DNA of 64,000 nucleotides from Streptomyces sp. MRC013 (GCF_023614235.1 NZ_CP094264.1:2046001-2110000), one strand, 5' to 3'. Positions 53,289 to 63,687 are shown, counted from the stretch's first letter. Numbers and translations: made by a program. Notes: generated from the letters alone by a model not told the origin.

Positions 53289-55077
53289 TGCGATGCCCCT
53301 TCGGCGGGAACAGCCTCTTCGGCGGGTTCGGCGCCGTCGTCCACGGGGGCGTGGCCGACGGCGTCACGGTTCTCGGCGCCGTCCGCCGCCGCGGCGGGCG
53401 CGGTCGGCGCGACGGAGTGGAGCGCGGCCGCCAGCTCGGCCAGCTCCTCGGGGAGCTTCGCGGACTCGCTCCGCCCCAGCGCCGCCATCTCGACGACGGT
53501 CACGCCGTCCGGCCCTTCGACGGCCCGGACCCAGACGCGGCGCCGCTGGACGAAGAGCGAGCCGGTGAGCCCCAGGATCGCGGCGACGGCGCCGGCCAGC
53601 GCCCAGCCGTCGCCGGGCTGCTGGCTGATCTGGAAGCTGGCCCACTCGCTGATCTCCCGCTCGAAGGTGATCGAGCCGGCCCCGTCGGGCAGCGTGAAGG
53701 TCTCCCCGGGCTTGAGCTGCTTCTTCAGGATCTCGCCGTTCGCGTCCTTGAACGGGGTCATCTTGCTGGTGTCCAGCTGGTACACGTTCTGCGGCACGCC
53801 CGAGTCGGCGCGCAGGTCCCCGTGGTACGCGGAGACGCTCAGCCGCGGGTCCACCAGGGCGGGGAACACGGAGAACATCTCCCCCGGCCCTCGCCGGCGA
53901 AGGTCGGCACGAAGAACATCGGGATGCCCAGCTGGTCCCGCCTGCCGTTCCCGTCCCGGTAGCCGTCCATCACCTTGGCGACGCCCTGGGAGGTGACGTT
54001 GGCGTCGAGCGGCAGCAGCGGCACGGCCTCCCGGCTGACGATCTCGCCCCTGCCGTCCCGGACGGTGACGACGGGTGCGTACCCGTGCTCGATCAGGTAG
54101 ACCTTGGCGCCGTCGACCTCCAGCGGCTCGTTGACCCGGATCACGGCCTCCCTGTCGGGGCCGCCGTCCTCGGAGTAGGTGACCTCGGCCTCGAAGGTGC
54201 GGGGCGTGCCGCGCTGCGGGCCGGTCGCCTCGTACGTCCCGGTGAACCGCTTCAGCTCGAAGCTGAAGTGGCTCAGGTCGTCCAGGGAGAACAGCGAGCC
54301 CGACCGGAAGTCGTCGTACTGGCTGAGGGTGTTGGCGAAGCCGTCGCCCTCGACGATCAGCTTGCCGCCCTCGGAGCGGAACAGCTGCCCGGCGGCGAAG
54401 GCCAGGAGCATCACGATCAGCGCGACGTGGAAGACGAGGTTGCCGGCCTCGCGGAGGTACCCCTTCTCCGCGGCGACCGCGTCGCCCTCCGCATGGGAGC
54501 GGAAGCGGTTCTTCCGCAGCAGCCCCAGCGCCGCCCCGCGGACCTGCTCGGGGGTGGCCTCCGTGCGCCAGGTCGTGTACGCGGGGAGGCGGGTGAGCCG
54601 CTTGGGCGCACCCGGCGGGCGGCTGCGCAGCTGGTCGGCGAACTGCCGGCTGCGCGGGACGATGCAGCCGATGAGGGAGACGAACAGCAGGATGTAGATC
54701 GCGGAGAACCACACCGAGCTGTAGACGTCGAACAGCTGGAGCTTCTCGTAGATCGGCGCGAGCGTCTCGTGGGACTTCTTGAAGGCGTCGACCTTGGTCT
54801 CGTCCACGCCGTTCTGCGGGATGAGGGAGCCGGGGATCGCGCCGAGGGAGAGCAGGAACAGCAGGATCAGCGCGACCCGCATGGAGGTGAGCTGCCGCCA
54901 GAACCAGCGGATCCAGCCGACGGGGCCGAGGGCGGGGAGGTGCGCGGGGTCGGGGTCCTGGGCGGGGGCGGTGGACAGGTGCTCGCCGGCGGCGCCCAGG
55001 GACTGCTCGCCGACCGCCTCCCGCCCGGTCCGCCCGTCCTGCCCGGTCCGCCCGGCGGTCTGCTCGGTGTTGCTCAT
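53285..55077 (-). pseudogene. resB: cytochrome c biogenesis protein ResB, 1-nt frameshift
   Basis: ATG at 55077. Membrane segments plus a large extracytoplasmic domain: GWIRWFWRQLTSMRVALILLFLLS, SAIYILLFVSLIGCIVPRSRQF, and DVYSSVWFS. At the C5 run 53881-53885 the frame is lost after MFFVPTFAGEGR; six C would continue as GEMFSVFPALVDPRLSVSAYHG through ISQQPGDGWALAGAVAAILG. The intact protein would be about 597 residues. Partner of CcsB in system II cytochrome c maturation. Confidence 0.85.
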
Positions 55078-55084
55078 GGTGACC

Positions 55085-55822
55085 TCAGATCCCCACCTGG
55101 AAACTTCCGGACCAGCTCTGCGTCTCCTGCACCAGCGCTTCCCAGGCGCCGGTCAGCAGGAGCAGACCGGTCAGGATCATCATGCCGCCGCCGATCCGCA
55201 TCACCCATGCATAGTGCCGCTTGACCCAGCCGAACGCGCCGAGCGCCCTGCGGAAGGCGACGGCGGCGACGACGAACGGCACGCCGAGGCCGAGGCAGTA
55301 CGCGAGGGTGAGCAGCGCGCCGCGCCCGGCGCTCGCCTCGCTGAGCGCGAGCGCGTTGACGGCGGTGAGGGTCGGGCCGACGCACGGCGTCCAGCCGATC
55401 CCGAAGAGCACGCCGATGACCGGGGCGCCGACGAGGCCGGCGGCGGGCCGCCGGTGGAACCGGAACTCGCGCCGGGTGAGCCACGGCATGAACCCCATGA
55501 AGAACGCGCCCATGAGGATCATGACCACGCCGAGGACCCTGTTCAGGGCCTCGCGGTGCTCCAGGAGCGTCTGCCCCGAGTAGCCGAACAGGGCGCCGCC
55601 GGAGACGAAGACGGCGGAGAAGCCGAGGACGAACAGGCCCGCGCCGAGCGCCATCCGGCCGCGCCGCGCCTCGGCCAGGTCGGTGCCGGTGACCCCGGTC
55701 ACGTACGAGAGGTAGCCGGGGACGAGCGGCAGCACGCAGGGCGAGAAGAAGGACACCAGGCCGCCGAGGACGGCGACGGGCAGGGCCAGGAGGAGGGCCC
55801 CGCTGAAGACCGTCTCGTTCAT
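55085..55822 (-). CDS. ccdA: cytochrome c biogenesis thiol transporter CcdA
   Basis: 245 residues, ATG at 55822. Six membrane segments with the redox Cys29 (SFFSPCVLPLVPGYLSYV) and Cys147 (GIGWTPCVGPTL) that carry reductant across the membrane to ResA. 3 bp after resA and 7 bp before resB, within one operon. Confidence 0.95.
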   Translation of the reverse strand: MNETVFSGALLLALPVAVLGGLVSFFSPCVLPLVPGYLSYVTGVTGTDLAEARRGRMALGAGLFVLGFSAVFVSGGALFGYSGQTLLEHREALNRVLGVVMILMGAFFMGFMPWLTRREFRFHRRPAAGLVGAPVIGVLFGIGWTPCVGPTLTAVNALALSEASAGRGALLTLAYCLGLGVPFVVAAVAFRRALGAFGWVKRHYAWVMRIGGGMMILTGLLLLTGAWEALVQETQSWSGSFQVGI

Positions 55823-55825
55823 GGA

Positions 55826-56440
55826 CTACTGCCCGCCGGCCTTCTCGGCGAGCACCGGGGCGATCATCGAGCGCAGCTCCTTCTCGGAGACCGCCTTGAG
55901 GGCCCTCGCGGCGATCTTCCCGTCGCGGTCGAGCACGAGGGTCGAGGGAATGGACTGCGGTTGGACGGTGCCCTTGGGGAAGCCGTTGAGGACGAGCTTG
56001 CCGTACCGGTCGTAGATGCTCGGGTACGGGACCCCGAAGTCGTTCTCGAACTTGATCGACTTGCCCTTGTTGCTGCGGGTGTTGATGCCGACGAACTCGA
56101 CGCCCTCGGGCTTCAGCTCGTTGGCGACCTTCACGAAGTGCGGGGCCTCGGCGCGGCACGGGGTGCACCACTCGCCCCACAGGTTGAGGACGACGACCTT
56201 GCCCTTGAGGTCGGCGACGTCGATCCGGCCGCCGTCCAGGGTCTCGCCCGCGAGCTCGTTGGGTGCCGGCCGCTTCCCCTCGGGGAGGGTGGCGATGCCG
56301 TCGACGTCGGTGACGAAGTTGGTGTTGCCGCCACCGCCGGACGTGCCCTTGGGGCTGCCGCTGCACGCGGTCAGCGCGAGCGCGGCCGCCAGGGCGCCGG
56401 CGGTGAGCAGGATGCCTCGGTGGGCACGGCTGTGGCTCAT
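55826..56440 (-). CDS. resA: thioredoxin-like lipoprotein ResA/TlpA
   Basis: 204 residues, ATG at 56440. Lipoprotein signal with lipobox LTAC (Cys26), then a TlpA-type thioredoxin fold with Cys92 and Cys95 (GEWCTPCRAEAP) and the cis-Pro region QSIPSTLVLDRDG. Reduces apocytochrome c heme-binding cysteines outside the membrane using electrons from CcdA. First gene of the resA-ccdA-resB-ccsB set. Confidence 0.94.
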   Translation of the reverse strand: MSHSRAHRGILLTAGALAAALALTACSGSPKGTSGGGGNTNFVTDVDGIATLPEGKRPAPNELAGETLDGGRIDVADLKGKVVVLNLWGEWCTPCRAEAPHFVKVANELKPEGVEFVGINTRSNKGKSIKFENDFGVPYPSIYDRYGKLVLNGFPKGTVQPQSIPSTLVLDRDGKIAARALKAVSEKELRSMIAPVLAEKAGGQ

Positions 56441-56941
56441 GTGAAAAGTTTCGCATGGCCGTTTCGCGGATCTTGCCCGCCCCCCTGGGTGCCCGTAAAG
56501 CCCCTTGTGAAGTCCGGCTAAGTCCGGCCGGCCGGAGGAGGGGCCGTTCCCTCCGCACCGGGATTTCCCGGTCGGGGGAACGGGATTCCCCGGGAATGAC
56601 GAATCCCCGGCGGGACCGGCCGCCCTCCCTCCCGGGAGCGCCCGCCGCCTTCCCGCCCTGCCCGGGCCCGCGGCCGCCGCCGGGGAGCCGGGGCCGCCCG
56701 CCCCGAGGGCGGCGGGGCGCCAACTTCCTTTTCCGATAAAGCCTTTCGACCGGGCCGGCGCACGGCGTCCCCTTTCCGCCCTCCCGCACACGGGACGGTG
56801 TTCCGGCCCGGTGTGCGGGAGAGCGGGGAATGCGGGAGAGCGGGAAAGGAGAAAAGGAGGAAGAAGGGGTTTCGCCGTCGATCACGCGGCCCCGGCACGG
56901 TGAAACGGCCGCTCCGCCGCCGGGAGCACCGCCCGGGACCG
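56441..56941. other. gene-free region with a hairpin
   Basis: 500 bp between resA and the histidine phosphatase gene, with the resA promoter (leftward) expected here. CTCCCGCACAC (56781-56791) pairs with GTGTGCGGGAG (56811-56821), a terminator-like stem for leftward transcription from the phosphatase gene. AAGTCCGG occurs twice at 56508-56524. No gene seen. Confidence 0.5.
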
Positions 56942-57631
56942 TCAGGCGCCGAACGCCTTCGGTTTTCCCTTCACCGGCTTGGCGCCCGCGAGCAGGTGCG
57001 GCGGAACGAGATCGCGGGCCGGTTCGCTGTAGCCGACCGAGACGATGCGGTCCCCGTGGTACGTGAACGTCGTCAGCGACGCCAGCGTGCACTGCCGGCG
57101 CCGCGGGTCGTGCCACAGCCGGCGCCGCTCGACGAAGCTCCGCACGATCCAGATGGGCAGCTGGTGGCTGACGCACACCGCCTCGTGCCCGCGGGCCGCG
57201 TCGCGCGCCGCGCCGAGCGCGCCCATCATCCGCACCACCTGGTCGACGTAGGGCTCGCCCCACGACGGCCGGAACGGGTTGGTCAGGTGCCGCCAGTTGC
57301 CCGGCCTGCGCAGCGCCCCGTCGCCGACGCCGAAGGTCTTGCCCTCGAAGACGTTGCCCGCCTCGATCAGCCGCTCGTCCGTGGCCAGGCCCAGGCCGTG
57401 CGCCTCGGCGATCGGCTCCGCGGTCTCCTGGGCCCGTTCCAGCGGGGACGCCACGACGTACGCGACGTCCCGGCCGGCCAGGTGCTCGGCGACCCGGTCG
57501 GCCATCCGGCGGCCCAGCTCCGAGAGGTGGTACCCGGCGCGGCGGCCGTACAGGACGCCGTCCGGGTTGTGCACCTCGCCGTGGCGCATCAGGTGGACGA
57601 CGGTCACCTCCTCCGGCTGCGCGCCCGTCAT
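56942..57631 (-). CDS. histidine phosphatase (phosphoglycerate-mutase-like)
   Basis: 229 residues, ATG at 57631 overlapping the hemL stop (ATGA). Catalytic motif [19 protein letters not shown] (RHG), second His in [15 protein letters not shown], and [18 protein letters not shown]. Broad-specificity phosphatase family; the substrate is unknown. Coupling to hemL is usual in streptomycetes but no heme-related role is established to my knowledge. Confidence 0.9.
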   Translation of the reverse strand: MTGAQPEEVTVVHLMRHGEVHNPDGVLYGRRAGYHLSELGRRMADRVAEHLAGRDVAYVVASPLERAQETAEPIAEAHGLGLATDERLIEAGNVFEGKTFGVGDGALRRPGNWRHLTNPFRPSWGEPYVDQVVRMMGALGAARDAARGHEAVCVSHQLPIWIVRSFVERRRLWHDPRRRQCTLASLTTFTYHGDRIVSVGYSEPARDLVPPHLLAGAKPVKGKPKAFGA

Positions 57632-58944
57632 GCCGTGCCCTCCGTGGCCGCCGCCGCGGCGCGGGCGGCGGCGGGCAGCGCGGCGGCGATCCGCTCGACG
57701 GCGCGCTCGTCGTGGGCCGTGGACACGAACCACGACTCGAAGGCGGACGGCGGCAGGTAGACGCCCTGCGCCAGCATCGAGTGGAAGAACGCGGTGAAGC
57801 GGAAGGACTCCTGCCGCCTGGCGTCCTCGTAGTCGCGGACCTCGCGGTCGGTGAAGAAGACCGAGAACATGTTGGACGCGCTCTGCAGCCGGTGCGCCAC
57901 GCCCTCCGCGGCCAGCGCGTCCACCACCAGGGCCTGGATCTCCCGCGAGACGGCGTCGACCTTCTCGTACGCGGCGTCGTCGAGCAGCCGCAGCTGGGCG
58001 AGGCCCGCGGCGGTGGCGACCGGGTTCCCGGAGAGCGTGCCCGCCTGGTAGACCGGGCCGGCCGGCGCGAGGTGCGCCATGACGTCGGCCCGGCCGCCGA
58101 ACGCCGCGGCCGGGAAGCCGCCGCCCATGACCTTGCCGAAGGTCATCAGGTCGGGGACGACGCCGTCCACGCCGAACCAGCCCGCCCGGGACGTGCGGAA
58201 ACCGGTCATGACCTCGTCGGAGATGTACAGAGCGCCGTTCTTCGCGCAGGCGTCCTTCAGGCCCTGGTTGAAGCCGGGGCGGGGCGGGACGACGCCCATG
58301 TTGCCGGGGGACGCCTCGGTGATCACGCAGGCGATCTCGCCCGGGTGGCGGTGGAACGCCTCCTGGACGGCCTCCAGGTCGTTGTAGGGCAGCACGATCG
58401 TGTCGCCGGCCTGCGCGCCCGTGACGCCGGGCGTGTCGGGCAGCCCGAAGGTGGCCACACCGGAGCCGGCGGCGGCCAGCAGCGCGTCCACGTGCCCGTG
58501 GTAGCAGCCGGCGAACTTGACCACCTTGCTGCGGCCGGTGAAACCGCGGGCCAGGCGGATCGCGGACATGGTCGCCTCGGTGCCGCTGGACACCAGCCGC
58601 ACCTGCTCGACCGGGGCGACCCGCTCCACGATCTCCTCCGCGAGGGCGACCTCGCCCTCGCCCGGGGTGCCGAAGGAGGTGCCGCGCGCGACGGCCTGCC
58701 GCACGGCGGCGACCACCTCGGGGTGCGCGTGGCCGAGGATCATCGGCCCCCAGGAGCAGACGAGGTCGACGTACTCGCGCCCGTCCGCGTCGGTGAGGTA
58801 CGGCCCCGTACCGGAGACCATGAAGCGGGGCGTTCCGCCCACGGCGCGGAAGGCCCGGACGGGGGAGTTCACGCCGCCGGGCGTCACCTGGGAGGCGCGG
58901 TCGAAGAGCGACTGTGAGACGGGGGCTTCATATGAGTACGGCAC
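57628..58944 (-). CDS. hemL: glutamate-1-semialdehyde 2,1-aminomutase
   Basis: 438 residues, ATG at 58944. PLP enzyme producing 5-aminolevulinate in C5-pathway heme synthesis. PLP lysine Lys271 in [59 protein letters not shown]. Full length. Heme made here feeds the cytochrome c maturation system encoded downstream. Confidence 0.96.
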   Translation of the reverse strand: MPYSYEAPVSQSLFDRASQVTPGGVNSPVRAFRAVGGTPRFMVSGTGPYLTDADGREYVDLVCSWGPMILGHAHPEVVAAVRQAVARGTSFGTPGEGEVALAEEIVERVAPVEQVRLVSSGTEATMSAIRLARGFTGRSKVVKFAGCYHGHVDALLAAAGSGVATFGLPDTPGVTGAQAGDTIVLPYNDLEAVQEAFHRHPGEIACVITEASPGNMGVVPPRPGFNQGLKDACAKNGALYISDEVMTGFRTSRAGWFGVDGVVPDLMTFGKVMGGGFPAAAFGGRADVMAHLAPAGPVYQAGTLSGNPVATAAGLAQLRLLDDAAYEKVDAVSREIQALVVDALAAEGVAHRLQSASNMFSVFFTDREVRDYEDARRQESFRFTAFFHSMLAQGVYLPPSAFESWFVSTAHDERAVERIAAALPAAARAAAAATEGTA

Positions 58945-59572
58945 TTGGGTCCTGACCTGCGGTAACGAGTGGGCTGGCGGCTGGCGTGGGTGCTGCCGCC
59001 GGGGCGGCGGCGGGGCGGCCCGGGCACGAGGGACGGGCCGTGTTCCCTTTCACGGCGTCCGGTTTCACGGCGATCGGCCGGGCGGCCTTGCCTCGGCGCG
59101 ACCTCTTCCTTCACGATCTTGTTTCACGAGGATGTCGCCCCGCTCGGGCGAAGGCCGGGGACCGCGGGGTTTCCCGGCCTCGTTCTCGGCAAGGCGCCGG
59201 CCCTCCGCGTCTGCGAAACTGGGGCGTCATAGGGAGAGCTCACGGAAACCATGGTGTCAGAGGCCGGCACGTTCTTGCGGACAGGTGTTTCACCACCCGT
59301 TCGCGGGGGAGGTCACTGACACGATGATCGGGTTGCGCGGCGGGGCCGTGTCACCCTGCAAGCAGTCGGGTGGAGATATGCATCGCGGTGGCGGACTGGG
59401 CGAGGGGACCGGCGATCTGGGCCCCGAGCGTGCCCGGCGGGGGAGGCACCGGCGACAGCGGGACGATCCCGCCCCGCGGGAACCCGCACGACGGGACGAC
59501 GGCCTCCAGCGGGAGGCTCCCGCGGGAAGCGAGTCCCTGGGGACGGACTCCCTGGGGGGCAGGGGTGGCCGC
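58945..59572. other. gene-free region upstream of hemL
   Basis: 628 bp holding the hemL promoter (leftward) and the promoter of the gene at 59573. I see TTTCACGGCG twice (59049-59070), a short GC-rich repeat GAGTCCCTGGGGACGGACTCCCTGGG (59530-59555), and no gene-like frame. Confidence 0.5.
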
Positions 59573-60010
59573 ATGGGGGTGACCTACAAGTACTTCGGCG
59601 CGCCCAACGGCGCGACGGCCGCGCGTGTGCCGATCTCGATGCGGCCCGAGGAGCTCGGCGGCGACGAGCTCGGCATGGGCGGGATGTTCACCAAGATCAA
59701 GCCGGAGACCATAGCCGCCATGGTGCTGACCGGCATCCAGGGCATGCCCCTGCACAAGGTGCCGCCGCTGGAGCTGGTGGTGCTGCACCCCGACTACGCG
59801 GTGGTGAAGCTGCCGACGACCACCGTCGACCCGCTGCGCGGCGTCGGCGAGGAGTCCGTGGGCGCCGCCGCCTTCATCTGGTCGACGGTCCCGGACCGGG
59901 GCGGTCCGCGCGACGCGTTCGACGTGTACCGGCTGCTGCACGAGTGGCAGGACTTCTCGGTACGCCTCCACGAGGCGGGCCACCAGCCGTACTGCCTCGT
60001 CTGGCCCTGA
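59573..60010 (+). CDS. hypothetical protein, 145 residues
   Basis: ATG at 59573 (a GTG at 59579 is possible). No family recognised, but it looks well conserved in style: VTYKYFGAPNGATAARVPISM, FTKIKPETIAAMVLTGIQGMP, ELVVLHPDYAVVKLPTTTVDPL, and a C-terminal LLHEWQDFSVRLHEAGHQPYCLVW. Cytoplasmic, no membrane segment. Single gene between hemL and the Mut7-C gene. Confidence 0.75.
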   Translation: MGVTYKYFGAPNGATAARVPISMRPEELGGDELGMGGMFTKIKPETIAAMVLTGIQGMPLHKVPPLELVVLHPDYAVVKLPTTTVDPLRGVGEESVGAAAFIWSTVPDRGGPRDAFDVYRLLHEWQDFSVRLHEAGHQPYCLVWP

Positions 60011-60530
60011 CGGGCGGCGCTCCGCCCGCGCCCGTCCGGCCCCCGGCCGGGCCCGTGCCGCGCTCCGGGAGCTGACGGGAGCTGAAACGTCCCGGCGGCG
60101 GACGCGGGCGCACCCCGAGCACACACTTCGGGGGCGCGCCGGGCACGCACGCCCCGGAAGCGCCCGCGTCCGCGTCCGTCCGCCGCCCGTAGTCCTCGAC
60201 GGCGGCCGCCGGCAGCCCTCGACAGGGGTTCTCGCCGCCGGGCCGGTGGCGCGGACGGGGACGCCCGGCGTCCCACCCGGCGGCCGGGGCGGCCGGGGCG
60301 GCGGACGGCGACGCGGACGGGGCGGACCGGCGGACGGCGACGCGGACGGCGCGGACGGCGCGGGCGGGCCGGACGGCGGCGCGGGCGGGCCGGACGGCGG
60401 CGCGGGCGCGGCGGGAACCCGACCGGCCGGACGGCGGCGCGTCCGCGGCGGGACGCGGAGCGCCTCGGGGCCGGGCGGGGCCGGGAAACGGCCTGGCCGG
60501 GCCGGGGCGCCCGGTGGCATCCTGACCCGC
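60011..60530. other. gene-free repeat-rich region
   Basis: 520 bp. A small hairpin GACGGGC...GCCCGTC (60009-60036) may end the preceding gene. Between 60290 and 60420 there are degenerate GGACGGCGACGC repeats and two exact 21-bp units (GGGCGGGCCGGACGGCGGCGC at 60362 and 60383). No gene supported. Confidence 0.5.
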
Positions 60531-61265
60531 GTGAACGGACCGGAGATCCACATCAGTTTCGCCCCCGAACTCGGCCTGTTCGTAGCGGCGCCCCGCCGTG
60601 CGGGACGTACGGCCCTGGTGACGGACGGGGTGTCGACGCTCGGGCACGTCGTCGAGTCGCTCGGCGTGCCGCTCACCGAGGTGGGCGCTCTGCTGGTGTC
60701 CGGTGAACCGGTCCCGGCCGCGCACGTGCCGACCGCCGGCGAGGAGGTCGAGGTGCGGGGCGTGCGGCGCCCGCAGGAGGTGCCGGGGGCGCCGCTGCGG
60801 TTCCTCCTCGACGTCCACCTGGGCACGCTCGCGCGGCGGCTGCGGCTGCTGGGCGTCGACGCGGCGTATGAGAGCGAGGACATCGGCGACGCCGCGCTGG
60901 CCGCGCGGTCGGCCCGGGAGCGGCGCGTGATGCTCTCGCGCGACCGGGGGCTGCTGCGCCGACGGGAGCTGTGGGCCGGCGCGTACGTCTACAGCCACCG
61001 GCCCGAGGAGCAGTTGCGCGACGTGCTGGGGCGCTTCGCCCCGCGCCTCGTCCCGTGGTCCCGCTGCACGGCCTGCAACGGGGTGCTGGCCGAGGCGGAC
61101 AAGGACGAGGTGCGCGAACGCCTGGAGCACGGCACGCGGCGCACGTACGACGTGTTCGCCCGCTGTACGGCCTGCGACCGCGTGTACTGGCGCGGCGCCC
61201 ACCACGCCCGGCTGGACGACATCGTCCGCACCGCCCTGCGCGAGTTCGGGGGCGCGGCGGCCTGA
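60531..61265 (+). CDS. Mut7-C PIN-like RNase-domain protein with ubiquitin-like N-terminus
   Basis: 244 residues, GTG at 60531; longer readings are repeat-derived. The N-terminal ~85 residues are a MoaD/ThiS-like beta-grasp domain (TDGVSTLGHVVESLGVPLTEVG). The C-terminal Mut7-C domain has PIN-like acidic residues (FLLDVHLGTLARRLRLLGVDAAY, LSRDRGLLRRR) and a zinc ribbon with two CxxC (SRCTACNGVL and ARCTACDRVYW). Predicted RNA-processing nuclease; target unknown. Confidence 0.88.
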   Translation: MNGPEIHISFAPELGLFVAAPRRAGRTALVTDGVSTLGHVVESLGVPLTEVGALLVSGEPVPAAHVPTAGEEVEVRGVRRPQEVPGAPLRFLLDVHLGTLARRLRLLGVDAAYESEDIGDAALAARSARERRVMLSRDRGLLRRRELWAGAYVYSHRPEEQLRDVLGRFAPRLVPWSRCTACNGVLAEADKDEVRERLEHGTRRTYDVFARCTACDRVYWRGAHHARLDDIVRTALREFGGAAA

Positions 61266-61315
61266 CGGCGGGGCGGTACGGCTCCGCGGCCCGGCACCCC
61301 GACGGCGGCTCCCGG

Positions 61316-61347
61316 CCCGGCGCCTCCGTGACGGGCCGGGCGCCGGG
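61316..61347. terminator. hairpin between convergent Mut7-C and TetR genes
   Basis: CCCGGCGC (61316-61323) pairs with GCGCCGGG (61340-61347), 16-nt loop, in the 94-bp convergent gap. Confidence 0.45.
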
Positions 61348-61359
61348 CGGCCGGGTCGG

Positions 61360-61950
61360 CTACGGCCGCTCCGCCGTCAGGTAGCGCTGGATCGTGGGGG
61401 CCAGCCAGGCGATCACCTCGTCGCGCTCCATCGCGACCGCGGGCGGGAACCGCAGCACGTACCGGGCGAGGGCCATGCCGAGTATCTGCGAGGCGAGGAG
61501 CGCGGCCCGGCGCGGTGCGTCCTCCGGATCGGGGCAGAGGCCCGCCACCACCGGGCCGAGGCTGGCCTTGAAGATCTCCCGCATGCGCTCGGCGCCCGCC
61601 TCGTTGGTGACGCCGACGCGGAGCATGCCCGTCAGCACCTCGTCCGCGTCCCAGCGGTCGAGGAAGTGGGCGACGAGGACGGCGCCGACGTGCCGGGCAG
61701 GCAGGGCGCCCAGCGGCGGTATCCGCAGGTCGATCTCGGAGGCGGCCGCGAACAGGCCCTGCTTGTTGCCGTAGTAGCGCATCACCATCGACGGGTCGAT
61801 GCCCGCGTCGCGGGCGATGGCCCGGATGGTGGCGCGCTCGTAGCCGTCCGCGGCGAACCGCTCGCGGGCCGCTTCGAGGATCGCGGCGCGGGTCGCGTCC
61901 GAGCGGCGCGGCGCACGGGGGCTCGGCGGGGCGGGGGCTTCCTTCTCCAT
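61360..61950 (-). CDS. TetR-family repressor
   Basis: 196 residues, ATG at 61950. Helix-turn-helix at about 20-65 (RAAILEAARERFAADGYERATIRAIARDAGIDPSMVMRYYGNK), then an actinobacterial TetR C-terminal domain (GALPARHVGAVLVAHFLDRW). Divergent from the FAD monooxygenase. The intervening 129 bp is filled with 14-bp palindromic units, the first starting 1 bp before this ATG, so autorepression and control of the monooxygenase are likely. Confidence 0.92.
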   Translation of the reverse strand: MEKEAPAPPSPRAPRRSDATRAAILEAARERFAADGYERATIRAIARDAGIDPSMVMRYYGNKQGLFAAASEIDLRIPPLGALPARHVGAVLVAHFLDRWDADEVLTGMLRVGVTNEAGAERMREIFKASLGPVVAGLCPDPEDAPRRAALLASQILGMALARYVLRFPPAVAMERDEVIAWLAPTIQRYLTAERP

Positions 61951-61951
61951 G

Positions 61952-62049
61952 CCAACGAGTGTAGGCCAACAAGTGTTGACCCGCCAGGCGCGACGGGTCT
62001 ACAGTTGCCAACAAGCGTTGTCCAACAGGTGTTGGCCAACGGTCGTTGA
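61952..62049. promoter_or_regulatory. phased array of 14-bp TetR-type operator units
   Basis: Units at 61952 (CCAACGAGTGTAGG), 61966 (CCAACAAGTGTTGA), 62008 (CCAACAAGCGTTGT), 62022 (CCAACAGGTGTTGG) and 62036 (CCAACGGTCGTTGA), each an imperfect palindrome CCAAC-N4-GTTG. All fall in a 14-bp register; the 28-bp break (61980-62007) carries a rightward promoter, TTGACC (61977-61982), 18 nt, TACAGT (62001-62006). Confidence 0.8.
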
Positions 62050-62079
62050 CCCGTTGTGGGTCGGCTTGAGGAGGCAGCT

Positions 62080-63570
62080 ATGACCAGCACCGCCGCAATC
62101 GACGGGTCGAGCACCGGTACCGGGACGCACGCCGACGCGGACGTCGTGGTCGTGGGCGCGGGCCCGACCGGGCTGCTCCTCGCGGGCGACCTCGCCGGGG
62201 CCGGGCTCCGCGTCACCCTCGTGGAGCGCCGCCCCCGCACGACCGGGAACCTGACGCGCGCCTTCGCCGTCCACGCCCGGACGCTGGAGCTCCTGGACGC
62301 CCGGGGCCTGGCGGACGAACTGCTCGGGACGGGCCCGACCCTGACCCGGCTGCGCCTGTTCGGCAACGCGTCGCTGGACCTCTCGGGGCTGCGCTCCCGC
62401 TTCCCGTTCCTGCTCGTCACCCCGCAGTACGAGGTGGAGCGGCTGCTGGAGCGCCGCGCCGTCGCCGCCGGGGTGGAGTTCCGCCACGAGACGGCGCTGC
62501 GCGCACTGCGCCGGGACGTCGACGGCGTCACGGCCGAGCTGGTCCCCGCCGGCCACGGCGGCGCCCGGGGCGACGGCTCCGGGACGGGCGGCGCGGCCGT
62601 ACGGCTCCGCGCCCGTTACCTGGTCGGCGCGGACGGTGTCCGCAGCACGGTCCGGGAGCAGTTGGGCCTGCCGTTCCCCGGCCGCTCCGTGATCCGCTCC
62701 GTCGTCCTCGCGGACGTCCGCCTCGCCGAACCGCCCCGGGACGTGCCGATCGTGAACGGCACGGGCGACGCGTTCGCCTTCATCGCCCCGTTCGGCGACG
62801 GCTGGTACCGGGTGATGGGCTGGGACCGGCACCGCCAGGCCCCGGACGGCGCCCCCGTCGACCCGGACGAGGTCCGCGGCATCGTCCGCCGGGCCCTCGG
62901 CTCGGACTTCGGGATGGGCGAAGCCCGCTGGACCTCCCGGTTCCACAGCGACGAACGACAGGTGCCCGCCTACCGCGTGGGCCGCGTGCTGCTCGCCGGG
63001 GACGCCGCGCACGTCCATTCCCCCGCCGGGGGCCAGGGCATGAACACCGGCCTCCAGGACGCCGCCAACCTCTCCTGGAAGCTCGCCGCCGTCCTGCGCG
63101 GCGACGCGGGCGACCCGGAGGCGCTGCTCGACAGTTACCACGCCGAGCGTCATCCGGTCGGCGCGGCCGTCCTGCGCAGTAGCGGGGCGATCATCCGCCT
63201 CTCCACGGCGCGCACACCGCTCCGGCGCGCCGCCCGTGCCGCCGTCTTCCGCCTGGTCGGCACGGCCGGCCCGCTCTCCGCCCGGGTGACGGGCATGATC
63301 AGCGGGATCGGCGTCTCCTACGCCGCCGCGTGCGGCGCCCACCACCTGACCGGGCGGCGGGCGCCGGACCTCTCGCTCGCCGAGGGCCGCCTGTACGAGC
63401 TGCTGCGCGAAAGCGCCTTCGTCCTGGTCGCCTCGCGGGGCACCGAGCCGTCCGCCCCGGAGATCGCCACGGCACCCGGCGAGGTCATACGGGCCACGTG
63501 GGCGAACGCCGACCGCCACGGCGCCCTGCTGGTCCGCCCGGACGGCTACATAGCCTGGGCGCGGGACTGA
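62080..63570 (+). CDS. FAD-dependent aromatic monooxygenase (PHBH fold)
   Basis: 496 residues, ATG at 62080 behind GAGGAGG. FAD-binding motif VVVVGAGPTGLLLAGDLAGAGLRV, DG motif YLVGADGVRSTVREQLG, and second FAD motif RVLLAGDAAHVHSPAGGQGMNTGLQDAANLSWKL. A C-terminal thioredoxin-like domain of about 100 residues follows. Family members hydroxylate phenols, polyketides, rifamycins or tetracyclines. TetR control by a multi-site operator suggests inducible detoxification of an aromatic compound. Confidence 0.9.
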   Translation: MTSTAAIDGSSTGTGTHADADVVVVGAGPTGLLLAGDLAGAGLRVTLVERRPRTTGNLTRAFAVHARTLELLDARGLADELLGTGPTLTRLRLFGNASLDLSGLRSRFPFLLVTPQYEVERLLERRAVAAGVEFRHETALRALRRDVDGVTAELVPAGHGGARGDGSGTGGAAVRLRARYLVGADGVRSTVREQLGLPFPGRSVIRSVVLADVRLAEPPRDVPIVNGTGDAFAFIAPFGDGWYRVMGWDRHRQAPDGAPVDPDEVRGIVRRALGSDFGMGEARWTSRFHSDERQVPAYRVGRVLLAGDAAHVHSPAGGQGMNTGLQDAANLSWKLAAVLRGDAGDPEALLDSYHAERHPVGAAVLRSSGAIIRLSTARTPLRRAARAAVFRLVGTAGPLSARVTGMISGIGVSYAAACGAHHLTGRRAPDLSLAEGRLYELLRESAFVLVASRGTEPSAPEIATAPGEVIRATWANADRHGALLVRPDGYIAWARD

Positions 63571-63687
63571 GGTGCGGAGCCGCACGCATGGCACCTGAGT
63601 CATGGTCATGTACACCCCACACGGTGGAGCGGGCGCGCCTATGCTGACGGCGTACCGCTCGCCGCCGCACCGAGGAGCACGCAGACC

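Noticed and set aside
58517..59572. N-terminal extension of the 145-residue protein at 59573
   Set aside because: The upstream part is antisense to hemL and then repeat-like; the conserved-looking sequence begins at the ATG at 59573.
60246..60530. Gly/Asp repeat N-terminus for the Mut7-C protein
   Set aside because: Produced by GC-rich 21-bp and 12-bp DNA repeats; the beta-grasp domain begins right at the GTG at 60531.
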